From Bin55 sp963667455 (lineage in GTDB: Bacteria; Pseudomonadota; Gammaproteobacteria; Pseudomonadales; Azotimanducaceae): a DNA stretch of 64,000 bases. A program made the translations under genes and the position numbers. The stretch is taken from assembly GCA_963667455.2 (NCBI GenBank), contig CAXXFR010000019.1, positions 372,001-436,000 on the forward strand. Direction: 5' to 3'. This document shows positions 1 to 8,419 of the stretch, one piece after another (position 1 is the stretch's first letter; each line of letters opens with the position of its first letter). Below the pieces are notes generated by a model. That model was not told the origin of the DNA and did no database searches. It was given only the letters and a program-made list of their open reading frames with translations.

Positions 1-1384
1 CACTCGCAAGATTTACTCGGAACAGCTGGCTCGTGAAGGATTGATCTCGATAGAGGAATCCGATGCTTGGGTAGTCGATTTCCGAGATCGACTAGATAGG
101 GGCGAGACTGTCGCACCGTCCGTTGTCAGCGAGCCCGACCAATCGATGTTTATCGATTGGAGGCCCTATTTGGGACACGACTGGGATACTCCAGGCGACA
201 CGACATTTCCGCTAGCTCGACTGCAGGAATTGATGCCGAAGGTGAATTCCATTCCCACAGGAATCCGCCTCCACAAGCAAGTCGAGAACATCTATGCAGA
301 TCGTCGCAAAATGACCGCCGGGGGTTTGGCGGTGAATTGGGGCTACGCCGAAATGGCGTCGTATGCCTCTCTATTGGATCAAGGCTACAAGGTTCGCATT
401 ACGGGGCAGGATGTTGGTGTCGGTACGTTTTCGCACAGACATGCGTGCGTGTACTGCCAGAAGACAGGCGAGCAAGTGATTCCACTGAAACTCGCATTTC
501 CGGCTGATGTTCCTCCCTTCGCCATCTACGATTCACTACTGTCGGAAGAGGGTGTTCTTGCCTTCGAATATGGCTATGCCACGACCACTCCGGATACATT
601 AGTGATTTGGGAAGCCCAGTTTGGCGACTTCGCCAATGGTGCGCAGGTAGTTATCGATCAGTTCGTTTCCAGCGGCGAGGCCAAGTGGGGTCGAGCGTGT
701 GGACTGGTCATGTTGCTCCCTCATGGTTTTGAGGGGCAGGGTCCGGAGCACTCGTCGGGTCGGCTTGAACGTTATCTACAGCTGTGTGCGCAGCACAATA
801 TGCAAGTGTGTATTCCGACCACGCCCGCACAGATGTTTCATATGCTGCGACGACAAATGATTCGTCCGATGCGTAGACCTCTCGTGGCCTTCACTCCCAA
901 GAGCCTATTGCGACACAAGAATGCTGTTTCTTCGCTGGATGAACTTTCGGACGGCAAGTTTCACAACGTCATTGACGAAGTTGATCCTTTGCCCCACGAT
1001 AAAGTGAAGCGGTTGGTGCTCTGTTCAGGCAAGGTCTACTACGACTTGCTCGATCGTCGCCGAGCCGACAAGTCTGAAAAAGTGGCCATTGTCCGCATGG
1101 AGCAACTGTATCCATTTCCGCGCGATGAGCTTGCCGGAATCGTCGAGCAGTATGAAAATCTCGAAGAAACGTTCTGGTGCCAGGAAGAGCCTCAGAACCA
1201 AGGTGCTTGGTACTCGAGCCGGCACCACATTGATCGAGTGCTCGATCACTTGAAGCCTCATATCGAACTGCGTTATGCGGGCCGAAAGGCGTATGCCGCG
1301 CCTGCTGTCGGACTAATGACCCGCCATGTGCGACAACAAGGCGAAATAGTTGAAGAAGCCCTCTATGGAGACGGAGAAGAGTAG
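1..1384 (+). CDS. sucA: 2-oxoglutarate dehydrogenase E1 component, C-terminal part (5' end outside window)
   Basis: This is the thiamine-diphosphate decarboxylase (E1) of the 2-oxoglutarate dehydrogenase complex in the TCA cycle. The reading frame is open back to base 2 (TRKIYSEQL...), so the gene enters from the left. Only about 460 of the usual roughly 930 residues are present. What remains is the transketolase-type pyrimidine-binding domain and the C-terminal domain. Family landmarks are WGYAEMASYASLLDQG, GQDVGVGTFSHRHA, the LLPHGFEGQGPEHSS segment that follows the cofactor region, and RPLVAFTPKSLLRH. The stop is TAG at 1382-1384, and sucB follows with no gap. Identification is very secure; the true start cannot be seen. 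Confidence 0.97.
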   Translation, partial: TRKIYSEQLAREGLISIEESDAWVVDFRDRLDRGETVAPSVVSEPDQSMFIDWRPYLGHDWDTPGDTTFPLARLQELMPKVNSIPTGIRLHKQVENIYADRRKMTAGGLAVNWGYAEMASYASLLDQGYKVRITGQDVGVGTFSHRHACVYCQKTGEQVIPLKLAFPADVPPFAIYDSLLSEEGVLAFEYGYATTTPDTLVIWEAQFGDFANGAQVVIDQFVSSGEAKWGRACGLVMLLPHGFEGQGPEHSSGRLERYLQLCAQHNMQVCIPTTPAQMFHMLRRQMIRPMRRPLVAFTPKSLLRHKNAVSSLDELSDGKFHNVIDEVDPLPHDKVKRLVLCSGKVYYDLLDRRRADKSEKVAIVRMEQLYPFPRDELAGIVEQYENLEETFWCQEEPQNQGAWYSSRHHIDRVLDHLKPHIELRYAGRKAYAAPAVGLMTRHVRQQGEIVEEALYGDGEE

Positions 1385-1385
1385 C

Positions 1386-2609
1386 GTGACAATCGAGATT
1401 TCGGTTCCAGCATTTCCTGAGTCCATCTCCGAAGGTGAATTGACCAAGTGGTATAAGCAAGTTGGCGACTATGTGGAACGCGACGCGCTTCTCGTCGATG
1501 TTGAAACGGAGAAGACGACTTTGGAAATTCCCAGTCCGGTGTCTGGCGTACTGAAGGAAATTCTGAAGCCTGAGGGAGCAACGGTAGAGGGAAAGGAAGT
1601 CATCGCAGTAATCGAGGAAGGCGTTCAGCCCGAAAGGGAAGAGTCGGGACCGGATTCTGATCAAGAGCAAGTGCCATCCAGAGAGGAAGAGGAAGTGGAC
1701 GGCGAGGTCGTCGCTTCGCCTGCGGCACGACGCTTGGCTCTCGAGCGCGACATACAGCTGGAAACTGTAATCGGTACAGGGCGTGGCGGATTGATTTCTC
1801 GCGACGATGTTGCGGCGGCGATTCGGCAACGGGAGATGGCGGCACAGCAAGCGGCCGCACCGCAACCTAAGACGGGTGAACAACAGCCCGAAGTCGCCGA
1901 AGGCGAACGTGTCGAACGGCGTGTACCGATGACTCGGCTTCGTGCAACGATTGCGAAGAGGTTGGTCGAAGCCCAGCACAACGCTGCCATGCTCACGACC
2001 TTCAACGAAGCGGAAATGGATCCGATTCGTCGTATGCGCAGCCAATACCAAGAGGACTTCCAACGTGCCCACAATGGGACTCGATTGGGCTATATGAGCT
2101 TCTTTGTTCGTGCGTGCGTCGAAGCCCTCAAACGATTCCCGCTGGTCAACGCCTCGATCGATGGAAACGAAATCGTCTATCACGGCTTCTACGATATCGG
2201 CGTAGCAGTGAGTACGGACCGAGGGCTTGTCGTTCCAGTTGTGCGAGATGCCGACGCACTGGGGCTGGCACAGATCGAAGATCAGATCTCAAGCTACAGC
2301 GAGAAAGCCAGGGAAGGAAAACTCGCCATCGAAGACATGCAGGGTGGCACGTTTACGATTTCCAACGGCGGTGTGTTCGGCTCGTTGTTGTCGACGCCGA
2401 TTCTCAATCCACCGCAAACCGCCATTCTCGGAATGCACAAGATTGAGGAACGGCCCGTGGTTGTGGATGGGGAAGTTGTGGTTCGACACATGATGTACTT
2501 GGCGTTGTCATACGATCATCGTTTAATTGACGGACAAGAGGCGGTCCGCTTCCTGGTGGCCGTCAAGGGAATGTTGGAAGACCCTGCCCGAATCCTTCTC
2601 GAACTCTAG
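1386..2609 (+). CDS. sucB: Dihydrolipoyllysine succinyltransferase (E2 of 2-oxoglutarate dehydrogenase)
   Basis: E2 transfers the succinyl group from E1 to coenzyme A and forms the core of the 2-oxoglutarate dehydrogenase complex. In order it has an N-terminal lipoyl domain with the lipoylated lysine in the DVETEKTTLEI motif, an acidic Glu-rich linker, a peripheral-subunit-binding domain (ASPAARRLALERDI...GTGRGGLISRDDV), and a catalytic acyltransferase domain ending in the LSYDHRLIDGQEAVRFL active-site motif. I chose the GTG at 1386, one base after the sucA stop. A GGAG sits 9 bases upstream, and this gives 407 residues starting MTIEISVPAFPESISEG, like other SucB proteins. In-frame TTG 1350 or ATG 1365 would only add residues not seen in the family. 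Confidence 0.96.
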   Translation: MTIEISVPAFPESISEGELTKWYKQVGDYVERDALLVDVETEKTTLEIPSPVSGVLKEILKPEGATVEGKEVIAVIEEGVQPEREESGPDSDQEQVPSREEEEVDGEVVASPAARRLALERDIQLETVIGTGRGGLISRDDVAAAIRQREMAAQQAAAPQPKTGEQQPEVAEGERVERRVPMTRLRATIAKRLVEAQHNAAMLTTFNEAEMDPIRRMRSQYQEDFQRAHNGTRLGYMSFFVRACVEALKRFPLVNASIDGNEIVYHGFYDIGVAVSTDRGLVVPVVRDADALGLAQIEDQISSYSEKAREGKLAIEDMQGGTFTISNGGVFGSLLSTPILNPPQTAILGMHKIEERPVVVDGEVVVRHMMYLALSYDHRLIDGQEAVRFLVAVKGMLEDPARILLEL

Positions 2610-2621
2610 GAGCGAAACCGT

Positions 2622-4058
2622 ATGGGCCAAAACGCGGATGTAGTAGTTGTCGGTGCTGGACCCGCAGGGTACGCCGCCGCGATTCGATGTGCACAGCTAG
2701 GATTTTCGGTCACGTGCGTTGACAAGTCCCAGGATGCAGGTGGCCAGCCCGTACTCGGTGGAACTTGCTTGAACTGGGGTTGCATTCCTTCCAAAGCTCT
2801 ACTGGACATTTCGCACAAGTACAGCGAGCTGCACAAGTTGGATGAAATGGGAATCGCGACGGGCGATTCGAGCATTGATATCGATCAGGTTCTCAAGTAC
2901 AAGGATTCCGTCGTCAATCAGCTGACTCAGGGAATTGGTGTGCTCTTTGAAGGCAATGGCGTTGAGTATGTTCCCGGTGCAGGCAAACTGTTGAGCGGCA
3001 AGCGTGTGAGCGTCACATCTCACGATGGCGAAGAAGATGAGATTCAAGCGCAGCATGTGATTCTGGCTCCAGGCTCCATTCCCATCGACATTCCCGCCGC
3101 TCGATTGGACTACGAGAATGTTGTGGATTCGACCGGAGCTTTGGAATTCGATGAAGTGCCCGAGCGATTGGGTGTGATCGGAGCGGGCATTGTCGGTTTG
3201 GAATTGGGAAGCGTCTGGAAGCGTTTCGGATCGGAAGTCGTGCTGCTCGAGGCGTTGGAAGACTTCTTACCAGCCGCAGATCGAAGAATTGCACGCGATG
3301 CTCTTCGAATATTCGGCAAGCAAGGGTTGGACATTCGACTTGGGGCTCGGGTGACCCAAACCGTTGTTGAGGGTGGAACCGTCAAGGTTTCCTACCAGCT
3401 ACACGGCGAAGACAACGTGCTGGAGTGCGACAAGCTAATTGTCGCAGTAGGACGCAGTCCGTATACGGAAGGGCTTCTGGCTGAAGACAGCGGAGTCAAT
3501 CTTGACGAGCGGGGTTATCTATTCGTCAATGATCTGTGCTCGACTGGAGTACCCGACATCTACGCCATTGGAGATGTCGTCCGGGGACCGATGCTTGCTC
3601 ACAAGGGCATGGAAGAGGGCGTTATGGTTGCTGAGCGCATTGCAGGTCAGAAGCCGGTGGTCAACTACGACACGATTCCTTCGGTCATCTACACGCTTCC
3701 TGAGATCGCTTGGGTTGGTTCGTCGGAACAGGAATTGAAGGCTGCCGGCGAGGATGTTTCAGCGGGCATGTTCTCGTTCGGTGCAAATGGCAGGGCCATT
3801 GCGGCCAATGAGCGGGACGGCTTTGTCAAGGTTGTCGCCGATGCGGAAACCGATCGGATTTTGGGGTTGCATTGCCTGGGGGCTCAAGCTTCGGAGCTCA
3901 TTGCTCAGGGTGTCATTGCAATGGAATTTGGTGGGACTGCCGAAGATTTAGCTTTGACCATGTTTGCACATCCATCGTTGTCTGAGGCGGTTCACGAGGC
4001 GGCATTGAGCGTGTCGGGACGGGCGATTCACGCATTGGCTCGGAGATCCGCGAAATAG
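2622..4058 (+). CDS. lpd: Dihydrolipoyl dehydrogenase (E3)
   Basis: This FAD-dependent disulfide oxidoreductase reoxidises dihydrolipoamide on E2 and reduces NAD+. It is 478 residues, the normal length. The N-terminal FAD-binding motif is VVVVGAGPAGYAAA. The redox-active disulfide lies in GGTCLNWGCIPSKAL (Cys49 and Cys54). A second Rossmann motif, IGAGIVGLELGSVWKR, binds NAD. A second FAD segment (YAIGDVVRGPMLAHKG) follows. The C-terminal interface domain carries the catalytic His-Glu pair in HPSLSEAVHEA. It starts 13 bases after sucB, so sucA, sucB and lpd are almost certainly cotranscribed. In this position it probably serves the 2-oxoglutarate complex, although E3 can be shared with pyruvate dehydrogenase. 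Confidence 0.96.
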   Translation: MGQNADVVVVGAGPAGYAAAIRCAQLGFSVTCVDKSQDAGGQPVLGGTCLNWGCIPSKALLDISHKYSELHKLDEMGIATGDSSIDIDQVLKYKDSVVNQLTQGIGVLFEGNGVEYVPGAGKLLSGKRVSVTSHDGEEDEIQAQHVILAPGSIPIDIPAARLDYENVVDSTGALEFDEVPERLGVIGAGIVGLELGSVWKRFGSEVVLLEALEDFLPAADRRIARDALRIFGKQGLDIRLGARVTQTVVEGGTVKVSYQLHGEDNVLECDKLIVAVGRSPYTEGLLAEDSGVNLDERGYLFVNDLCSTGVPDIYAIGDVVRGPMLAHKGMEEGVMVAERIAGQKPVVNYDTIPSVIYTLPEIAWVGSSEQELKAAGEDVSAGMFSFGANGRAIAANERDGFVKVVADAETDRILGLHCLGAQASELIAQGVIAMEFGGTAEDLALTMFAHPSLSEAVHEAALSVSGRAIHALARRSAK

Positions 4059-4152
4059 GGTCGTTGCGCAACGGAAGCAACCACCCAACCTTTAAGCGTT
4101 TGGTTCATCGCATATTTCGAGTGCGTAGCCTCGCTTTCTTGCTGGAGACAGG

Positions 4153-5325
4153 GTGAACATTCACGAATATCAGGCTAAGCAGCTCTTTAGGGACCATGGC
4201 CTTCCGGTTTCGAAGGGTGTGGTGGCGACAACCCGAGAAGAGGCTGTCGAAGCGGCACGTTCGCTCGCAGGGGATCGATGGGCATGCAAGGTGCAGGTTC
4301 ATGCTGGGGGTCGTGGAAAGGCCGGCGGTGTGGTCATCGTTGAAGGTACGGGTGGACTCGAGTCATTCGCGGATCGTTGGCTCGGCCAACGCCTGGTTAC
4401 ACATCAGACTGACGAAGCTGGTCAGCCCGTCAATCACATCTACATTGAGGAACTCGCATCGATCGAGCGAGAGCTCTATGTTGGCATCGTGATAGACCGC
4501 ACATCTCAATGTGTCGTAGTCATGGCGTCCACCGAAGGTGGTGTTGAAATCGAGACCGTCGCCGAAGAGACACCCGAGAAGATCCTTCGCGAGTCCATCG
4601 ATGTGGAAGAGGGACCCCAGGAAGACCAAGGACGAAGGATGGCAACCGGTCTTGGGCTGGTTGGAGCGCAGATTTCTCAGTTTACGGACATATTCATCAA
4701 GCTGTGCCGAATGTTTGTGGACTTGGACTGTTCGCTCGTTGAAATCAATCCGCTCGTTGTGACCACTGAAGGAAACTTGCACTGCCTCGATGCGAAGGTC
4801 GCCATTGACGGCAACAGTCTGTTTCGACAGCCTCAGCTAGCTGAAATGAGGGATCCCAGCCAGGAAGATCAACGCGAATCGCAGGCGAATGAATTCAATC
4901 TCAGCTATGTCGCTCTGGACGGGAACATCGGCTGTATGGTCAATGGTGCTGGTCTCGCCATGGGCACGATGGACTTGGTGAAGTTCTATGGTGGAAACCC
5001 AGCGAACTTTCTTGACGTGGGCGGAGGCGTCAACACGGAATCGGTTGCAGAGGCATTCAAGATCATCTTGGAGGATTCCGGTGTGAAGGCCGTGCTGATC
5101 AACATCTTCGGCGGAATCGTCTCGTGCGTTGTGATCGCGGAAGGAATTGTCTCGGCTTACAGGGAAGTGGGGGTAGAAGTACCGGTGATTGTTCGGTTCG
5201 ACGGCAACAGTGCTGAAGCGGGCCGGCAGGTTCTAACGTCTAGCGGACTGGACATCATTGCCGCGAAGGACCTTCAGGATGCCACCAAGAAGGCAGTCGA
5301 AGCGGCAGGTGGTGTTGCACGATGA
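4153..5325 (+). CDS. sucC: Succinyl-CoA synthetase (ADP-forming) beta subunit
   Basis: The beta subunit of succinyl-CoA synthetase makes ATP or GTP and succinate from succinyl-CoA. It is 390 residues. It starts at GTG 4153 with a GGAG about 6 bases upstream, giving MNIHEYQAKQLFRDHGLPV, the standard family N-terminus. The ATP-grasp domain includes KVQVHAGGRGKAGGV. The C-terminal ligase/CoA domain includes the glycine-rich FLDVGGGVNTESVAEAF and LINIFGGIVSCVVIAEGI. The gap from lpd is 94 bases and the order sucAB-lpd-sucCD is a common TCA operon layout. The stop overlaps the sucD start by four bases. Confidence 0.97.
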   Translation: MNIHEYQAKQLFRDHGLPVSKGVVATTREEAVEAARSLAGDRWACKVQVHAGGRGKAGGVVIVEGTGGLESFADRWLGQRLVTHQTDEAGQPVNHIYIEELASIERELYVGIVIDRTSQCVVVMASTEGGVEIETVAEETPEKILRESIDVEEGPQEDQGRRMATGLGLVGAQISQFTDIFIKLCRMFVDLDCSLVEINPLVVTTEGNLHCLDAKVAIDGNSLFRQPQLAEMRDPSQEDQRESQANEFNLSYVALDGNIGCMVNGAGLAMGTMDLVKFYGGNPANFLDVGGGVNTESVAEAFKIILEDSGVKAVLINIFGGIVSCVVIAEGIVSAYREVGVEVPVIVRFDGNSAEAGRQVLTSSGLDIIAAKDLQDATKKAVEAAGGVAR

Positions 5326-6194
5326 GCATATTGATTGACAAGAACACCCGCGTTCTGTGCCAAGGAATAACCGGTGCTCAAGGTACCCTTCATTCCCACC
5401 AGGCATTGGAATACGGAACAAAGCTGGTAGGCGGCGTCACTCCCGGTAAGGGCGGTACTACACATCTCGGTCTGCCGGTATTCAACACCGTAAGAGAAGC
5501 GGTCGAGGCAACAGGTGCCGTGGCATCGGTGATCTATGTGCCCGCGAGGTTTTGTCTCGACTCGATACTTGAAGCTTGCGATGCTGGCTTGGAGCTCATT
5601 GTGTGCATAACCGAAGGTGTGCCCACACTCGACATGCTTATAGCAAAGGCAGTGGCAGATAGAAAAGGAGTACGCCTAATCGGTCCCAATTGTCCAGGAG
5701 TAATCACTCCGGGAGAGTGCAAGATTGGGATCATGCCTGGCGACATTCACAGGCCCGGAAGCGTTGGAATCGTGTCTCGCTCGGGCACTCTGACGTATGA
5801 GGCTGTGAAACAGACCACTGATCGAGGGTTGGGGCAGTCCACTTGCGTGGGTATCGGTGGAGACCCCATACCGGGAACGCAGTTTACGGATGTCATTGAA
5901 ATGTTTGAGAATGACTCCGAGACTCACGCTATTGTCATGGTAGGAGAAATTGGCGGAACCGCGGAAGAGGAAGCAGCCGAATACATCCAATCGAGCGTTT
6001 CCAAACCGGTCATCGCTTACATTGCCGGGGCGACCGCGCCCCGAGGCAAGCGAATGGGTCACGCCGGAGCAATCATCGCGGGCGGAAAGGGCACAGCCGA
6101 CGAGAAGTATGCGGCCCTTGAGGCCGCAGGAGTACACACGGTCCGCAACTTGGCCGGGATCGGTGATGCACTTGCCGAGTCACTGAGTAGTTGA
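5322..6194 (+). CDS. sucD: Succinyl-CoA synthetase alpha subunit
   Basis: The alpha subunit binds CoA and carries the phosphohistidine intermediate of succinyl-CoA synthetase. It is 290 residues. The ATG at 5322 overlaps the sucC stop as ATGA, indicating translational coupling. Family motifs: the CoA-binding N-terminal region (TRVLCQGITGAQGTLHS), RLIGPNCPGVITPGE, GIVSRSGTLTYEAV, and the active-site histidine in GKRMGHAGAIIAGGKGTA. The 127 bases after the stop, up to the convergent solenoid gene, contain no clear terminator hairpin. Confidence 0.97.
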   Translation: MSILIDKNTRVLCQGITGAQGTLHSHQALEYGTKLVGGVTPGKGGTTHLGLPVFNTVREAVEATGAVASVIYVPARFCLDSILEACDAGLELIVCITEGVPTLDMLIAKAVADRKGVRLIGPNCPGVITPGECKIGIMPGDIHRPGSVGIVSRSGTLTYEAVKQTTDRGLGQSTCVGIGGDPIPGTQFTDVIEMFENDSETHAIVMVGEIGGTAEEEAAEYIQSSVSKPVIAYIAGATAPRGKRMGHAGAIIAGGKGTADEKYAALEAAGVHTVRNLAGIGDALAESLSS

Positions 6195-6321
6195 TCGTAC
6201 TATTGGCCTTCGCCGGTGCTGGCAAAGCCATCGAACCGAAAACAACTAGATCAGTGCCTTCTAACTGACCAGACACGCCGGTACGCAACGCTGTGTGTTC
6301 GAAACTTGGGACGTTGTTCGA

Positions 6322-8232
6322 TCAGAAATTGAGCATTTCCATATACGGTCCCAAGTTGAGCAACCCCATTCCTCCCTTCTCAAGCTCTTCCTTGTCTTCT
6401 TCGGAGAGATATTTCTTGGCTTCTTCGACTTGCTTGTCGTTCAATGTCGGTTGCATTTTGTGCATCAGCGTGAGAACTGCCGCAGCTTTGGATTTGGAGG
6501 CATCCGACGGAAATCGATCAATGGAATCCAAGAGCTGGTCTGGATCGGTCCCGGCCCATGCCATCGACAGCAAGTGGTAATAGGTGTCGCGTTCCGATTC
6601 TCCAACGTTCTTTGCCAGATCCAAGGCTTTGTCCGCATCGCCTTCGGTAATCAGACTCACACCCACTGAACCGTACGCACTCAGTTTCGATGCTCCTTCG
6701 GGGATCTGGGGCAGGAACTCGAGGGCTTTGCTCACATCGTCTTGAGCAATTGAACTGATCACCGTAGACACAAGCCTATCGCCGTCGGGCTCTGCAGATT
6801 GCGCCAATGCGGTTTCCATCGCCAGTTCGGGATTCTTGGTCGCTAGATTGCGCAATGTGGTATTAAGCAATTGCTGTCGATACGCAGCTATATCTGGACT
6901 GGTCAGAACCCATTGCAATGCCTCGGTGGGATCTTTCTGAGACCAACTCCACACAATACTTGAGGCAACGTTTCTCTTCCCGTCGCTGTCTGGCATATTG
7001 CCGAGCAGTTCAGACGCTCTTTCTGGAGAATCGTGGGAGATCGCATACAGCGCTGCTGTCTGGCCGATCAACTGAACCTCCTTCGCCATTCCTCCGAGCT
7101 CTTCAAGCATCACGAACGGGTCGTGGTTGTTGGCCCAAGTCCGCATTGCAGATTCCAGCAATCTATCGCGCTTACTGCCGGGTTCCAGTGCAGACAGACT
7201 GTTGATGGTGGATTTTGGATCGGACTCGGACCATACCGACACCACTGTGGAAGCAATGCTCTGATATGGATCATTCTCCAGTTGGAGAACGCGATCCAAG
7301 GCTCCCTGAGGATCAGTCGTGGCTGCCGATCGAAACGCAAGCATTAGGACGTGCGTTCTGGTTTGCTGATTGGTGACCGAATCAACAATCTTGTCGATCA
7401 CTTCCAACCCATCTTCTTTGATCCAAGCCTCCGCAATTGAGTGCAAGAGATTGATCTGCATGTTGTCTTGCTGAGCTTCTTCCACAATCTCATACCAGGA
7501 TTCCTCTGGATTCTTCGCGTATTCCTCCTCTTGCAGTATGGAATTCCAAACCTGTACGAATTGAGTCTCTCCCAGCTCTTGTCCAAGTTGCAATCGTTCG
7601 TCTTCGGACATGTCGCTCCTTGACCCGAAAATTCCTCGCATTGCCGCCCACTTCTCCATTGTGTTGAGGGACTTCGCCTGGGCCAATGCTTTGTCAAGAT
7701 CAACGACTGCCCAATGACCGAATACCGACTTCACCAGCTCTTCGGAGTCCGAGTCTTCGAGATCGGCAATCTGATCCAGTGCACGCCTCGGATCGATGGT
7801 CGCGAGCTTTTGAATCAGGGCGCGCTGGACGGCAGTTCGATAAAGCAAGTTGACGCTCTTGGATTCCTCCAGCAAGTCGTACAGCTCCTCCTCGCCGATG
7901 TGCTGAAGAAGAACGTAGAGAGACTGAGTTCGTTCAAAATCGTTGTCGACCTGAGAGAGAGAGTCGAGTCCTCCGATTGATACAGTCGTGGAGGCCTCTA
8001 TTGGTGCAGAAGATGCGGTGCTTGGCGATTCGGAACCTTGAACTTCGCCACTCTCAGGTTGTTCCGAGGCGACAACTGGCGATGTGGACTGTGAAGGTGG
8101 CGACTCTGAGTCTTCGTTGCTACGGAAGGGCAGGAAAACAACCACGAAGGCTGTAGCCGTCACAACAGCTCCCATGACGACTCCAAGTGCCAGAATTCCG
8201 ATGAAAGTTCGACGACTATTGGAGGCGTTCAT
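6322..8232 (-). CDS. Membrane-anchored alpha-solenoid repeat protein (family copy A)
   Basis: I do not recognise a named family. The ATG at 8232 gives a 636-residue protein; a longer frame to 8331 would overlap the upstream terminator and place extra residues before the anchor. There is one transmembrane segment at about residues 7-30 (FIGILALGVVMGAVVTATAF), then a Ser/Pro/Glu-rich linker, then helical repeats of about 35 residues with a WA-x-x-DP-x-x-AL pattern (for example SVWSESDPKSTINSLSALE and VWSWSQKDPTEALQWVL). The bulk should face the periplasm. Three more members lie at 60109-64000. Shared landmarks are an early DF-x-RT segment, a central EVQLIG, and a C-terminal D-x-FP(S/T)xxxKSKAA segment. 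It lies downstream of two TonB receptor copies on the same strand, with a terminator between. Gene reality is strong; function is unknown. Confidence 0.85.
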   Translation of the reverse strand: MNASNSRRTFIGILALGVVMGAVVTATAFVVVFLPFRSNEDSESPPSQSTSPVVASEQPESGEVQGSESPSTASSAPIEASTTVSIGGLDSLSQVDNDFERTQSLYVLLQHIGEEELYDLLEESKSVNLLYRTAVQRALIQKLATIDPRRALDQIADLEDSDSEELVKSVFGHWAVVDLDKALAQAKSLNTMEKWAAMRGIFGSRSDMSEDERLQLGQELGETQFVQVWNSILQEEEYAKNPEESWYEIVEEAQQDNMQINLLHSIAEAWIKEDGLEVIDKIVDSVTNQQTRTHVLMLAFRSAATTDPQGALDRVLQLENDPYQSIASTVVSVWSESDPKSTINSLSALEPGSKRDRLLESAMRTWANNHDPFVMLEELGGMAKEVQLIGQTAALYAISHDSPERASELLGNMPDSDGKRNVASSIVWSWSQKDPTEALQWVLTSPDIAAYRQQLLNTTLRNLATKNPELAMETALAQSAEPDGDRLVSTVISSIAQDDVSKALEFLPQIPEGASKLSAYGSVGVSLITEGDADKALDLAKNVGESERDTYYHLLSMAWAGTDPDQLLDSIDRFPSDASKSKAAAVLTLMHKMQPTLNDKQVEEAKKYLSEEDKEELEKGGMGLLNLGPYMEMLNF

Positions 8233-8330
8233 TGGATCATCAACATAGTTCAAGTAGCTAGATGTTACTGCTTTACAGGTGCCTGGTCGGCTTCCGGTCT
8301 TCGAGGACGATTGGCTTTTGAGCTGGCACA

Positions 8331-8361
8331 CAAAAAAAGTGCGCCCTCGAGGGGCGCACTT
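8331..8361 (-). terminator. Rho-independent terminator of the decayed TonB receptor gene
   Basis: A perfect 10-bp stem (AAGTGCGCCC at 8337-8346 with its complement at 8352-8361) has a 5-base loop. A run of seven A at 8332-8338 reads as a T run on the minus strand just after the hairpin. It sits about 60 bases past the receptor stop codon at 8420 and about 100 bases before the solenoid gene start at 8232. That gene therefore probably has its own promoter in 8233-8330. Confidence 0.85.
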
Positions 8362-8419
8362 GGTAGATTCAGTTGTGGCTGGAACCGACTAGCTCCAGCC
8401 ACAAACTTGCTTAGACCAA

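Noticed and set aside
969..2183. Long 404-codon open frame on the minus strand across sucA/sucB
   Set aside because: It lies wholly antisense to two secure genes, is rich in Arg/His/Leu as shadow frames are, and has no domain likeness.
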